Assembly (NCBI GenBank): GCA_023395435.1
Contig: JAEWZG010000052.1
Coordinates: 1 to 14,067, forward strand
Reading direction: 5' to 3'
Source: Bacillota bacterium
Lineage (GTDB): Bacteria; Bacillota; Clostridia; Oscillospirales; Ruminococcaceae
DNA: 14,067 nt
Each line of letters opens with the position of its first letter. Positions within the stretch are counted from its first letter, which is position 1. A program made the translations under genes and the position numbers. The notes beneath the pieces are model-generated. The model did not search any database and had not been told where the DNA came from. It saw only the letters and a program-made list of their open reading frames with translations. Of the stretch, positions 1 through 5,621 are shown one piece after another.

Positions 1-575
1 TTATAGGAATTATTGCAGGAACAATCCCTACACTTATTAAAGAAACAGGCGCAAAGTCAATAAAGATTAAAGATATTCTCTTTATGGTTTTTGGATTTGC
101 AATATGCCTTGGAATTTCACTTATTCCTGACGGACTCATTAAGTTTGATTCTGGATTCAGTTTTATGAATCTTGCTATAATAGTATTAGCTGGGTTTGTT
201 ATTGCTATTGCTCTTGTTCTTCCTGGAATAAGCTGTTCACAGATGTTGCTTCTTCTTGGAATACTTGATATGACATATGATGCAATAGATAATAGGAACT
301 GGAAGTTCCTTGTTCCATTAGCTCTTAGCGTTGGCATTGGAATTCTCCTCACTACTAACATTCTTGACAAATTCATGACAAATTCCCCTCGCGGGACATA
401 CTTTTTGATTTCGGGATTTGTAATTGGTTCGGTACTTGATATATTCAAGGATATGCCAAAGCGTACGGAAGTTAATGTATGGTACATATTTGCACTTATT
501 GCGGGAATAATCATTATCACAATTTTCTCACGATTTGCAAGAAAATATATTGCTGTTGACAAGGCAGCAGAATAA
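1..575 (+). CDS. DUF368 family membrane protein (polyprenyl-phosphate translocase), 3' part
   Basis: The gene runs in from the left edge; the frame is open from base 3, giving about 190 C-terminal residues. The visible start of this part, GTIPTLIKE near residue 8, and the segment LPGISCSQMLLLLGIL near residue 75 match the duplicated glycine/proline signatures of DUF368 proteins. At least four hydrophobic segments are visible, with a short basic C-terminal tail. Members of this family (PopT) return undecaprenyl phosphate to the outer leaflet-facing cycle for cell-wall synthesis; that function is family knowledge, not shown here. The first ATG inside the window (84-86) is internal, since the conserved motif lies upstream of it. 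The gene ends at a bidirectional terminator shared with the opposing radical SAM gene. Confidence 0.85.
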   Translation, partial: IGIIAGTIPTLIKETGAKSIKIKDILFMVFGFAICLGISLIPDGLIKFDSGFSFMNLAIIVLAGFVIAIALVLPGISCSQMLLLLGILDMTYDAIDNRNWKFLVPLALSVGIGILLTTNILDKFMTNSPRGTYFLISGFVIGSVLDIFKDMPKRTEVNVWYIFALIAGIIIITIFSRFARKYIAVDKAAE

Positions 576-576
576 T

Positions 577-604
577 AAAAAGTCAGCCGATTGGCTGACT
601 TTTT
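577..604. terminator. Bidirectional intrinsic terminator between convergent genes
   Basis: A perfect 8-bp stem (581-588 with 593-600, AGTCAGCC/GGCTGACT) closes a GATT loop. It is flanked by four A on the left and four T on the right, so it reads as stem plus U-tract in both directions. It sits directly after the DUF368 stop (573-575) and one base before the stop of the opposing radical SAM gene (606-608). Confidence 0.9.
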
Positions 605-605
605 A

Positions 606-1496
606 TTATTCAAACAAAGATGTCTGCATATTATCCTGTTTTAGTTTTTCCTTCATTATCTTTGAATAAGAACCTGACAACTCAAATTTTGCTTTTAATT
701 CGTTAACCATTTTATAAAGCTCATTTTTGTACTCTAATGGTGCTCCGCCTTTTTTATAAAGCTCTAAAAACTTAGGATACAAAAGCGGAAACTCAGCTTT
801 TATAAAATCAAGGAACACTCCTCTTGTTTTACCTCTTAGATATAATACACCAGGGAGAACGTAGCCGACATTACTGACTTTTGCATTTGAATATAATCCC
901 TCGACATTTTCTCTTGTGTCAGTAAGATATGGTATAATCGGCATAAAGTGAAGCCCTGTTGATGCATTTGTCTTTGAAAACTCTTTAAGCACAGCAAATC
1001 TTTTTAACGAGTCAGCACCGTTCGGCTCAATTTTTCTTCGAATTTCTTCATCCATGCAGGTTATAGTACAAGCTATATTTACATATGTTAATTCTGAAAG
1101 CTCGGCAATCAGATCATAGTCCCTTAAAACAAGGTCAGATTTTGTTGATATAATACAAGGCGTTCTGTATTTAATCATCAGCTTCAGAATTTCAGGCATA
1201 AGCTTATATTTTGCTTCAGCTGGTTGATAACTGTCAGTTACTCCGCCAATATTGACAACTTCATGCTTCCACGAAGAGCTTGATAACTGTTCTTCAAGCT
1301 TTTCCACTATATTTGTTTTTATATAAATATCGTTATAGAAATTTGAATCACCTATATAATCGTGAGAATACAATGCGTAACAATATTTACACCCATGCTG
1401 ACAGCCACGATAGATATTTAAATCCCACGAAAACGGCATTGCTCTTTTTAATTTGTTACAGGCTGTTGAACACGCTATTTCAGTATATTTTGTCAT
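606..1496 (-). CDS. SPL-like radical SAM protein (COG1533 type)
   Basis: A 296-residue protein with the radical SAM cluster motif GCQHGCKYCYA (C32, C36, C39; CX3CX2C), which binds a [4Fe-4S] cluster and S-adenosylmethionine. The spacing, the NIYRGC lead-in and the GVTDSYQPAE stretch are typical of the spore-photoproduct-lyase-like family; the substrate of these relatives is mostly unknown. The extreme C-terminus, QTSLFE, resembles the bacterial sliding-clamp binding pentapeptide (see findings). I start it at the ATG at 1494-1496 because AAGGAG lies 4 bases upstream and the start falls one base after the upstream hisA-like stop. The ATG at 1526 would overlap hisA by 29 bases and has no such site. 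It is probably co-transcribed and translationally coupled with the HisA homologue. Family is confident; function is not. Confidence 0.88.
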   Translation of the reverse strand: MTKYTEIACSTACNKLKRAMPFSWDLNIYRGCQHGCKYCYALYSHDYIGDSNFYNDIYIKTNIVEKLEEQLSSSSWKHEVVNIGGVTDSYQPAEAKYKLMPEILKLMIKYRTPCIISTKSDLVLRDYDLIAELSELTYVNIACTITCMDEEIRRKIEPNGADSLKRFAVLKEFSKTNASTGLHFMPIIPYLTDTRENVEGLYSNAKVSNVGYVLPGVLYLRGKTRGVFLDFIKAEFPLLYPKFLELYKKGGAPLEYKNELYKMVNELKAKFELSGSYSKIMKEKLKQDNMQTSLFE

Positions 1497-1497
1497 G

Positions 1498-2283
1498 TTA
1501 CTCCTTAATATCATTACAGAATTCAACTATCTTCTCATACTGCATTTTCCCACCGAATAAATCAAGTGCACTACCTATTGTAACATCTATTTTATTCTTA
1601 CCGAGCTTTCTTAATTTTTCAAGGTCAGCCATATCGGAAACTCCACCAGCGTAGGTTATCGGAATACTGTCACACTCAGAAAGAATTTTAAGAATACACT
1701 CGTCAATACCAGCTGACTTGCCCTCAACATCGACTGCGTGTACAAGAAATTCATCACAATACTGCGCAAGCTCTTCAAGAGTTGACTTGTTAAGCTTTAT
1801 ATCAGTGAAGGTCTGCCACCTGTCTGTTACGATATAATAATCATTGCCTTTTTTCCTGCATGATAAATCAAGCACAAGATGTTCCTTCCCTATGCAATCA
1901 ACAAGAGTATTTAAGTTATTAAAATTTATATTACCATCTTTAAAAACAAATGACGTCACAATAACGTGTGAAGCACCATTCTCTAAAAAGAACTGTGCAT
2001 TTTTATCTGTTATTCCACCACCAATTTGCATCCCATGTGGATAGGCTTTTAATGCACAAAGAGCCTGATTTATATCAGCTTGATAGTACTCTGAAGAAAC
2101 AGGATTAAGTAAAATTATATGACCACCTATAAGATTGTCTTTTTTATAAAGGCTTGAATAATAATCGGCATTGTTTTCTGAAATAAAGTTTTCTTTTGCT
2201 GAATTATTGTTATCTGAAAGTGAACCACCAACAATTTGCTTTACACTACCGTTATGTATGTCAATGCATGGCCTGAATCTCAT
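1498..2283 (-). CDS. hisA: HisA, eukaryote-type (ProFAR isomerase)
   Basis: A 261-residue TIM barrel resembling phosphoribosylformimino-5-aminoimidazole carboxamide ribotide isomerase (EC 5.3.1.16), the Amadori isomerisation step of histidine synthesis. The N-terminus FRPCIDIHNGSVKQIVGG is the signature of the eukaryotic HIS6-like subtype rather than the usual bacterial HisA. D8 (CID) and D185 (VDVEGK) sit where the two catalytic aspartates are expected. QIGGGIT (86-92) and YAGGVSD (211-217) are the two phosphate-binding loops of the half-barrels. The ATG at 2283 is chosen because AAGGAG lies 9 bases upstream; a longer in-frame start at 2331 would lie upstream of the putative -10 box. No other his gene is adjacent, so it stands outside a histidine operon and pairs instead with the radical SAM gene. 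Confidence 0.85.
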   Translation of the reverse strand: MRFRPCIDIHNGSVKQIVGGSLSDNNNSAKENFISENNADYYSSLYKKDNLIGGHIILLNPVSSEYYQADINQALCALKAYPHGMQIGGGITDKNAQFFLENGASHVIVTSFVFKDGNINFNNLNTLVDCIGKEHLVLDLSCRKKGNDYYIVTDRWQTFTDIKLNKSTLEELAQYCDEFLVHAVDVEGKSAGIDECILKILSECDSIPITYAGGVSDMADLEKLRKLGKNKIDVTIGSALDLFGGKMQYEKIVEFCNDIKE

Positions 2284-2313
2284 AAATAAGCACTCCTTGC
2301 AAGATTTTATACC

Positions 2314-2319
2314 ATTATA
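2314..2319 (-). promoter_or_regulatory. Putative -10 box for the hisA-radical SAM pair
   Basis: The minus strand reads a perfect TATAAT about 30 bases ahead of the hisA-type start codon. No convincing -35 hexamer is found at 16-18 bases, so this is a partial promoter call. It lies in the short divergent region shared with degV. Confidence 0.4.
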
Positions 2320-2344
2320 ACATATTGACATTTGAAATAAAAGC

Positions 2345-2372
2345 TTGAAAAGATTATTATTTATGCTATAAT
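2345..2372 (+). promoter_or_regulatory. Extended -10 promoter of the degV-family gene
   Basis: TTGAAA (2345-2350), a 16-base spacer, then TATAAT (2367-2372) preceded by TGC, which gives an extended -10 element. Transcription would begin near 2380, leaving a leader of about 24 bases before the ATG at 2404. Confidence 0.7.
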
Positions 2373-2403
2373 AAAATAAATGAATAAGATGGAGAGTGAT
2401 ATA

Positions 2404-3276
2404 ATGAGCATAAACAAAGATTTTGTACTTATTACAGATTCCACCTGTGATTTACCCATAGAATTTTATAAGGAAAATGATATTAAGCTTGTCGAGCTTA
2501 CTTATCAACTCAATGGCAAAGAATATGATGATGTTTCAGGTATGCCATATAAGGAATTATATAAAAAATTGCGTGAGGGCAGCGTTGCAAAAACCTCGCA
2601 AATTACACCGGATACTTTTGAAACAATATTTGAGGATATAATAAAAAAGGATAAGGAAATCCTTTACATAGCTTTTTCGTCAGGTTTAAGCGGAACATAT
2701 AATAGTGCAAGAATTGCCGGCGAGAATATAGCTGAAAAATATCCAGATGCCCATATCCGCATTATTGACAGCCTTTGTGCTTCACTCGGTGAAGGTCTTC
2801 TTGTTTATAAAGCTGTTGAACAGATGAATCAGGGAAAATCGCTTGATGAAATTGCTGATTGGGTTGAAGAAAACAAGCTTCATATATGTCATATGTTCAC
2901 TGTCGACGACTTAATGTTCCTTCACAGAGGCGGACGTGTTTCAAAAACTTCAGCTATTGCTGGCTCAATACTTGGTATAAAGCCAGGACTTCATGTTGAT
3001 AATGAAGGGCATCTCATTCCGCTTGCAAAAGTACGTGGAAGAAAACAATCTCTTAACTGGCTTGTTGATAACATGGAAAAACGTATTGGCAATTGGGAAA
3101 ACACTGTGTTTGCTATATGTCACGGTGACTGTATTGAAGATGCTGAGTATGTCGCTAACCTAGTAAAGGAAAAGTTTGGCATTGAAAAATGCATTATTAA
3201 TAACACTGGAACTGTCATAGGTTCACATTCAGGCCCAGGGACACTTGCTTTGTTCTTCATGGGCGACTACAGATAA
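2404..3276 (+). CDS. DegV family fatty-acid-binding protein (FakB-like)
   Basis: A 290-residue, complete DegV/EDD-fold protein. Members (FakB) bind a fatty acid and present it to the kinase FakA for phosphorylation and phospholipid synthesis; that role is family knowledge. Visible signatures are ITDSTCDLP (10-18), SSGLSGTYNSA (92-102), which lines the ligand carboxylate site, and HRGGRVS (174-180). The length is normal for the family. The ATG at 2404 has GGAG 9 bases upstream. The earlier in-frame ATGs at 2380 and 2389 fall at or just after the predicted transcription start and lack a binding site. No fakA is in the window. The gene is monocistronic between its own promoter and terminator. 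Confidence 0.9.
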   Translation: MSINKDFVLITDSTCDLPIEFYKENDIKLVELTYQLNGKEYDDVSGMPYKELYKKLREGSVAKTSQITPDTFETIFEDIIKKDKEILYIAFSSGLSGTYNSARIAGENIAEKYPDAHIRIIDSLCASLGEGLLVYKAVEQMNQGKSLDEIADWVEENKLHICHMFTVDDLMFLHRGGRVSKTSAIAGSILGIKPGLHVDNEGHLIPLAKVRGRKQSLNWLVDNMEKRIGNWENTVFAICHGDCIEDAEYVANLVKEKFGIEKCIINNTGTVIGSHSGPGTLALFFMGDYR

Positions 3277-3280
3277 AACA

Positions 3281-3305
3281 AAGGGGCAGAAATTCTGCCC
3301 CTTTT
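3281..3305 (+). terminator. Intrinsic terminator of the degV-family gene
   Basis: The stem GGGGCAG/CTGCCCC (3283-3289 with 3295-3301), extended by A-T pairs on both sides, is followed by TTTT. It begins 4 bases after the degV-family stop codon. Confidence 0.88.
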
Positions 3306-3338
3306 ATATTAAGGTAAAATATTCTTTTGAAAATATTG

Positions 3339-3367
3339 TTGACAAGTATTACTTATTATGATATGCT
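3339..3367 (+). promoter_or_regulatory. Promoter of the tRNA-Arg gene
   Basis: A perfect TTGACA (3339-3344), a 17-base spacer and TATGCT (3362-3367). Start of transcription would be near 3374, about 9 bases before the mature tRNA 5' end. Confidence 0.65.
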
Positions 3368-3382
3368 ATATAAGCATTAGTT

Positions 3383-3459
3383 GTGCCTGTAGCTCAGCTG
3401 GATAGAGTGTTTGGCTACGAACCAAAAGGTCGGGGGTTCGAATCCCTTCAGGCACGCCA
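3383..3459 (+). tRNA. tRNA-Arg (anticodon ACG)
   Basis: A 77-base cloverleaf. The acceptor stem GTGCCTG pairs with CAGGCAC, the D arm starts GCTCAG, and the anticodon stem TTTGG/CCAAA closes the loop CTACGAA with anticodon ACG (3417-3419). The T loop is TTCGAAT on a stem with two G-T pairs, and the CCA end is encoded (3457-3459). The ACG wobble A is normally deaminated to inosine by TadA, so it reads CGU, CGC and CGA. tRNA genes of this kind are common integration sites, but I found no second copy of its 3' end in the window. Confidence 0.97.
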
Positions 3460-3477
3460 ATTCTAATATTATTACTG

Positions 3478-3514
3478 TTAAGAAAGCAATTTCAAAAAAC
3501 GACTGCTTTCTTAA
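3478..3514 (+). terminator. Hairpin after tRNA-Arg, possible terminator
   Basis: An 11-bp perfect stem (3478-3488 with 3504-3514, TTAAGAAAGCA/TGCTTTCTTAA) closes a 15-base A-rich loop, 18 bases after the tRNA. There is no clean T-tract, only an A+T-rich stretch, so termination is plausible but not certain. Confidence 0.45.
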
Positions 3515-3535
3515 TACTTATAATATAAATTTTTA

Positions 3536-3561
3536 CAGGGCAGGCGGTTAAACCCACCCTG
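3536..3561 (+). other. GC-rich hairpin in the post-tRNA gap
   Basis: CAGGG (3536-3540) pairs with CCCTG (3557-3561) around a smaller GGT/ACC inner stem. It is markedly G+C-rich compared with its surroundings and sits 11 bases after a TATAAT (3519-3524) that has no good -35. It could be the 5' structure of a small RNA running to the terminator at 3842-3876, or part of a decayed gene. I recognise no known RNA family. Confidence 0.3.
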
Positions 3562-3565
3562 ATAA

Positions 3566-3832
3566 TATTATTTTAGTACGCTGTACAAAAACCTCTTTCC
3601 TTTTGCTCAAGCTACATACGCTAATATCTCCACTGATATTGACAGGTACGCTCAAGAGCCTTTCAGAGCAACAGCTTCAATCTGTTACAACAGAAAAAAG
3701 TGTATTCAATGTGCTAATATAGCAAAAGAACGGCATTTCACTAAGTCATTCAGATAGTCAGTTTATCTGGTCAATTATGACCGCATGGTTTCTAATAATC
3801 ATGTAACTCGTGGAGTGCTTTTATCAATTTAA
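3566..3832 (+). pseudogene. Possible decayed ORF of unknown origin
   Basis: The frame stays open for 63 codons (3566-3754), meets one TAG (3755-3757), then stays open for 24 more codons to TAA at 3830-3832. The translation has a mixed, protein-like composition, including CYNRKKCIQCANIAKERH just before the TAG. I see no start codon with a ribosome binding site and recognise no family. The frame ends 9 bases before a strong intrinsic terminator, the usual distance for a real gene, which is the main reason for listing it. It may equally be a noncoding RNA or chance. Confidence 0.25.
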
Positions 3833-3841
3833 TGAAATTTT

Positions 3842-3876
3842 AACAAGCTTGATAATTTATGTCAAGCTTGTTTTTT
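3842..3876 (+). terminator. Strong intrinsic terminator with no obvious gene
   Basis: An 11-bp perfect stem AACAAGCTTGA/TCAAGCTTGTT (3842-3852 with 3862-3872) has a 9-base loop and six T (3871-3876). No intact gene precedes it. It must serve the tRNA transcript, a small RNA, or the former gene at 3566-3832. Confidence 0.8.
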
Positions 3877-3946
3877 ATAATAAGAAAAATATTTTATTTT
3901 GTGAAATGCTTGTAATAGCAGTAATGCGAAAATAAGGAGGAAGAAA

Positions 3947-4048
3947 TTGAATGCTTTTGTATTGAATAATATGTATATTCAATATATAATAAATACGGAC
4001 ATTTTTTCGCAAAACAGGACAGGACAAAAAGCGCCTTCAGCAGTATAA
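3947..4048 (+). CDS. Possible 33-codon leader ORF upstream of the AraC gene
   Basis: A perfect AAGGAGG (3934-3940) lies 6 bases before a TTG codon that opens a 33-codon frame to TAA at 4046-4048. The product would be hydrophobic in the middle (MYIQYIIN) and basic afterwards. The frame contains the palindrome at 3960-3984 and overlaps the predicted AraC promoter, which argues against it being a conserved gene. The binding site is unusually good for nothing, hence the entry. It resembles no known protein. Confidence 0.2.
   Translation: MNAFVLNNMYIQYIINTDIFSQNRTGQKAPSAV
3960..3984. promoter_or_regulatory. 25-bp palindrome, candidate operator
   Basis: TATTGAATA (3960-3968) and TATTCAATA (3976-3984) are perfect 9-base arms around a 7-base spacer, about 90 bases ahead of the AraC-family start. 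The size and symmetry fit a dimeric repressor site or a MerR/TetR-like operator. Which regulator uses it cannot be told from sequence. Confidence 0.4.
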
Positions 4049-4049
4049 T
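4021..4049 (+). promoter_or_regulatory. Promoter of the AraC-family regulator
   Basis: AGGACA (4021-4026), a 17-base spacer and TATAAT (4044-4049). The -35 is part of a tandem AGGACAGGACA, a weak -35 with direct repeats. That arrangement is typical of promoters that need an activator, possibly the AraC protein itself. Confidence 0.55.
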
Positions 4050-4075
4050 AATGTCATTGGAAAGGATGTGTCGTT

Positions 4076-4939
4076 ATGGAATGGATTGCCGCTGTTCAAA
4101 AATCTATTAATTATATGGAAAGCCATATGCTTGATAATATTGACTACGATGAAATAGCAGCAGTTGTTAATATTTCAAACTTTCACTTTCATAGTTCATT
4201 TAGCTTAATTGTAGGTATGACAGCAAATGAGTACTTACGAAAGCGTCGCTTGTCTATGGCAGGACAAGAGCTTTGTATGTCTGATGCAAAAGTAATTGAT
4301 GTTGCCTATAAGTATGGATATGATTCGCCCGAAAGTTTTTCAAAGGCTTTCTCACGTTTTCATGGTATTTCACCCAATCAGGCAAGGCTATCTGGTGCAA
4401 AGCTGACACTTTTTAATCCAATGAAAATTAAAATTATTGTGGAAGGCGGAAATGTTATGGATTACAGAATTGAACAACGTGAGACATTTTATGTTCTTGC
4501 AAAAACAAAAGCGTTTTTAAATGAAAAAATTAATGAGGAAGGCAATCATGATATACCTGATTTTTGGGATAAGTGTTTGTCTGATGGAACATTTGACTTG
4601 CTTGCTAAGAATAGACTAAACTTGGATAATTATTCAGTTTGCTCTCCTGTTTCACCAGAAAAAGAAAGCTTTAATTACTCTGTTGGTGTTCTTTGTAACG
4701 AAGATACTAAAGTTCCAGGTGGCTTTGAAAAAATTATGGTTAACCAAGGAATGTGGGCAGTTTTTCAGTGCTTCGGAAATAATGGTGACTGTATGGATGG
4801 TGTATGGAAGAAGATATATTCGGAATTTCTTCCTCAGTCTGGTTATGAAATAAGAAACTATTCTGACTTTGAATACTATCCATCTGACAGGGGAAATTTA
4901 TTCTGTGAAATATGGGTTCCCGTTCAAAAAAAGCAATAA
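4076..4939 (+). CDS. AraC family regulator with GyrI-like effector-binding domain
   Basis: A 287-residue transcription factor. Residues 1-105 form an N-terminal AraC-type pair of helix-turn-helix motifs: the first around IAAVVNISNFHFHSSFS (27-43), the second around VIDVAYKYGYDSPESFSKAF (73-92) with the family's GY.S.E.F..AF pattern. After a short linker, MDYRIEQRETFYVLAKT starts an AraC E-binding/GyrI-like domain to the C-terminus. In relatives such as Rob and BltR-like proteins this domain binds hydrophobic cationic drugs or other small ligands. The ATG has AAAGGA about 9 bases upstream. No transporter or enzyme is directly adjacent downstream, only decayed genes, so the target may have been lost or may lie elsewhere. 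Family is confident; ligand is unknown. Confidence 0.9.
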   Translation: MEWIAAVQKSINYMESHMLDNIDYDEIAAVVNISNFHFHSSFSLIVGMTANEYLRKRRLSMAGQELCMSDAKVIDVAYKYGYDSPESFSKAFSRFHGISPNQARLSGAKLTLFNPMKIKIIVEGGNVMDYRIEQRETFYVLAKTKAFLNEKINEEGNHDIPDFWDKCLSDGTFDLLAKNRLNLDNYSVCSPVSPEKESFNYSVGVLCNEDTKVPGGFEKIMVNQGMWAVFQCFGNNGDCMDGVWKKIYSEFLPQSGYEIRNYSDFEYYPSDRGNLFCEIWVPVQKKQ

Positions 4940-4952
4940 TATTTTACTTACA

Positions 4953-4990
4953 AAGCTAAGCATATATCAGAAATGATATATGCTTAGCTT
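4953..4990 (+). terminator. 17-bp perfect hairpin with GAAA loop after the AraC gene
   Basis: A perfect 17-bp stem (4953-4969 with 4974-4990) closes the very stable tetraloop GAAA, starting 13 bases after the AraC stop. There is no T-tract directly after it (ATTCCCATTTTT follows), so it could terminate, or act as an mRNA 3' stabiliser or a small palindromic element. Confidence 0.6.
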
Positions 4991-5072
4991 ATTCCCATTT
5001 TTGGAAAAGGTAATTTATAAATTTACATATCATAGAAATTTTAGTTTAATTTAATAAACAGGAGGGGTTCAC

Positions 5073-5289
5073 ATGAAAATGACAAAATACTCATACTTGC
5101 ATTATCAGCTGTTTTCTTTCTGACAGCTTTTACAGCCTGGGTGTTGGTAATAGCTCGAATGATAACAATGCTACAACAACCGTGCAAGAAATGATTACAA
5201 TAGCAGAAACAACAGCCCCTCCTGCTACCATAACTACAACAGCTGCACCAAAGCCAGTAACAGGCTCAGGCAGGAGTTCGCATAGTTGA
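5073..5289 (+). pseudogene. Frameshifted lipoprotein gene start
   Basis: An excellent ribosome binding site (AGGAGGGG, 5060-5067) precedes ATG at 5073, but the frame stops after 16 codons (TGA 5121-5123). Reading in steps restores a classic lipoprotein: MKMTK, then LILALSAVFFLTAFTA in the next frame (from 5090). A further shift at 5138-5140 would convert GCC-TG to a lipobox Cys and continue GVGNSSNDNNATTTV with a Thr/Ala/Pro-rich linker (to TGA 5287-5289). Two single-base losses explain everything. This is a secreted, lipid-anchored protein whose folded domain is gone. Sequencing error could mimic one shift, but the missing C-terminal domain supports real decay. Confidence 0.65.
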
Positions 5290-5371
5290 ATACACACCTG
5301 GTTATTTTGTAGATCATTGGTGTAAACGAGGACGCGTACTTCTTATCATTGCAGTCGTATCTAAAATATAA
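5261..5371 (+). pseudogene. Fragment of a DHCW-motif cupin
   Basis: In a frame different from the lipoprotein remnant, the segment VRIVEYTPGYFVDHWCKRG (5276-5332) matches the central strand region of DHCW-motif cupin-fold proteins, which carry the pattern [V/I]EY.PGY..DHWC.[K/R]GH followed by VL..L.GEL. Here the frame runs into LLIIA and then unrelated residues before TAA at 5369-5371, so only about 25-30 family-like codons survive and the GEL strand is missing. No start codon exists. It is abutted or overlapped by the lipoprotein remnant, as if two genes had been joined by deletion. Recognition is from memory of the family motif. Confidence 0.5.
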
Positions 5372-5497
5372 GAAGTTTGTTCCGTAATTCTGCAAAGTAA
5401 TACTTCTATCAATTGTAATATAATTGGTTGTAATACCATTTACAGTTTTGCTTGTTTTTACTGAAAACATCATTCTAATTTTAACAGATTTGTCAAC
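5351..5497 (-). pseudogene. Unrecognised minus-strand gene fragment
   Basis: The minus strand is open from 5497 downward. It encodes a protein-like segment rich in alternating Thr/Ile/Tyr (KTVNGITTNYITIDRSITLQ, then NYGTNFLYFRYDCNDK), suggestive of a beta-rich extracellular domain. Two ATGs (5473, 5470) exist but have no ribosome binding site. The reading continues into DNA that codes for the cupin fragment on the other strand. I suspect the displaced, inverted end of a secreted protein, possibly of the neighbouring lipoprotein. No family is recognised. Confidence 0.25.
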
Positions 5498-5621
5498 CTA
5501 TATGTTGCAAACAGACGCATTTTATGTTAATATATAAATTGATTATTTTATATAAGTACTTACAGCAAAAAATATAAATCGGACTATATATTTGCTTTTA
5601 AATGAAAGGATTTTTATTTGT

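Noticed and set aside
1497..1526. Longer start for the radical SAM gene overlapping hisA
   Set aside because: The extra residues have no family likeness, while AAGGAG correctly precedes the ATG at 1496.
2380..2403. Longer start for the DegV-family gene at the ATG at 2380 or 2389
   Set aside because: The predicted transcription start is near 2380 and no ribosome binding site precedes either codon; the ATG at 2404 has GGAG at a normal distance and fits the family N-terminus.
3383..3459. tRNA-Arg as the attachment site of an integrated element
   Set aside because: No integrase gene and no second copy of the tRNA 3' end is present in the window.
5592..5621. TTG start adding 10 residues to GuaA
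   Set aside because: GuaA proteins begin close to the conserved VLIIDFGGQY strand; the ATG at 5622 gives the normal start.
5498..5621. Purine riboswitch upstream of guaA
   Set aside because: The leader is A+T-rich and shows none of the conserved three-way junction loops of purine or PRPP-type riboswitches; a clear promoter could not be fixed either (TTGCAA at 5505 with TAATAT at 5528 is weak).
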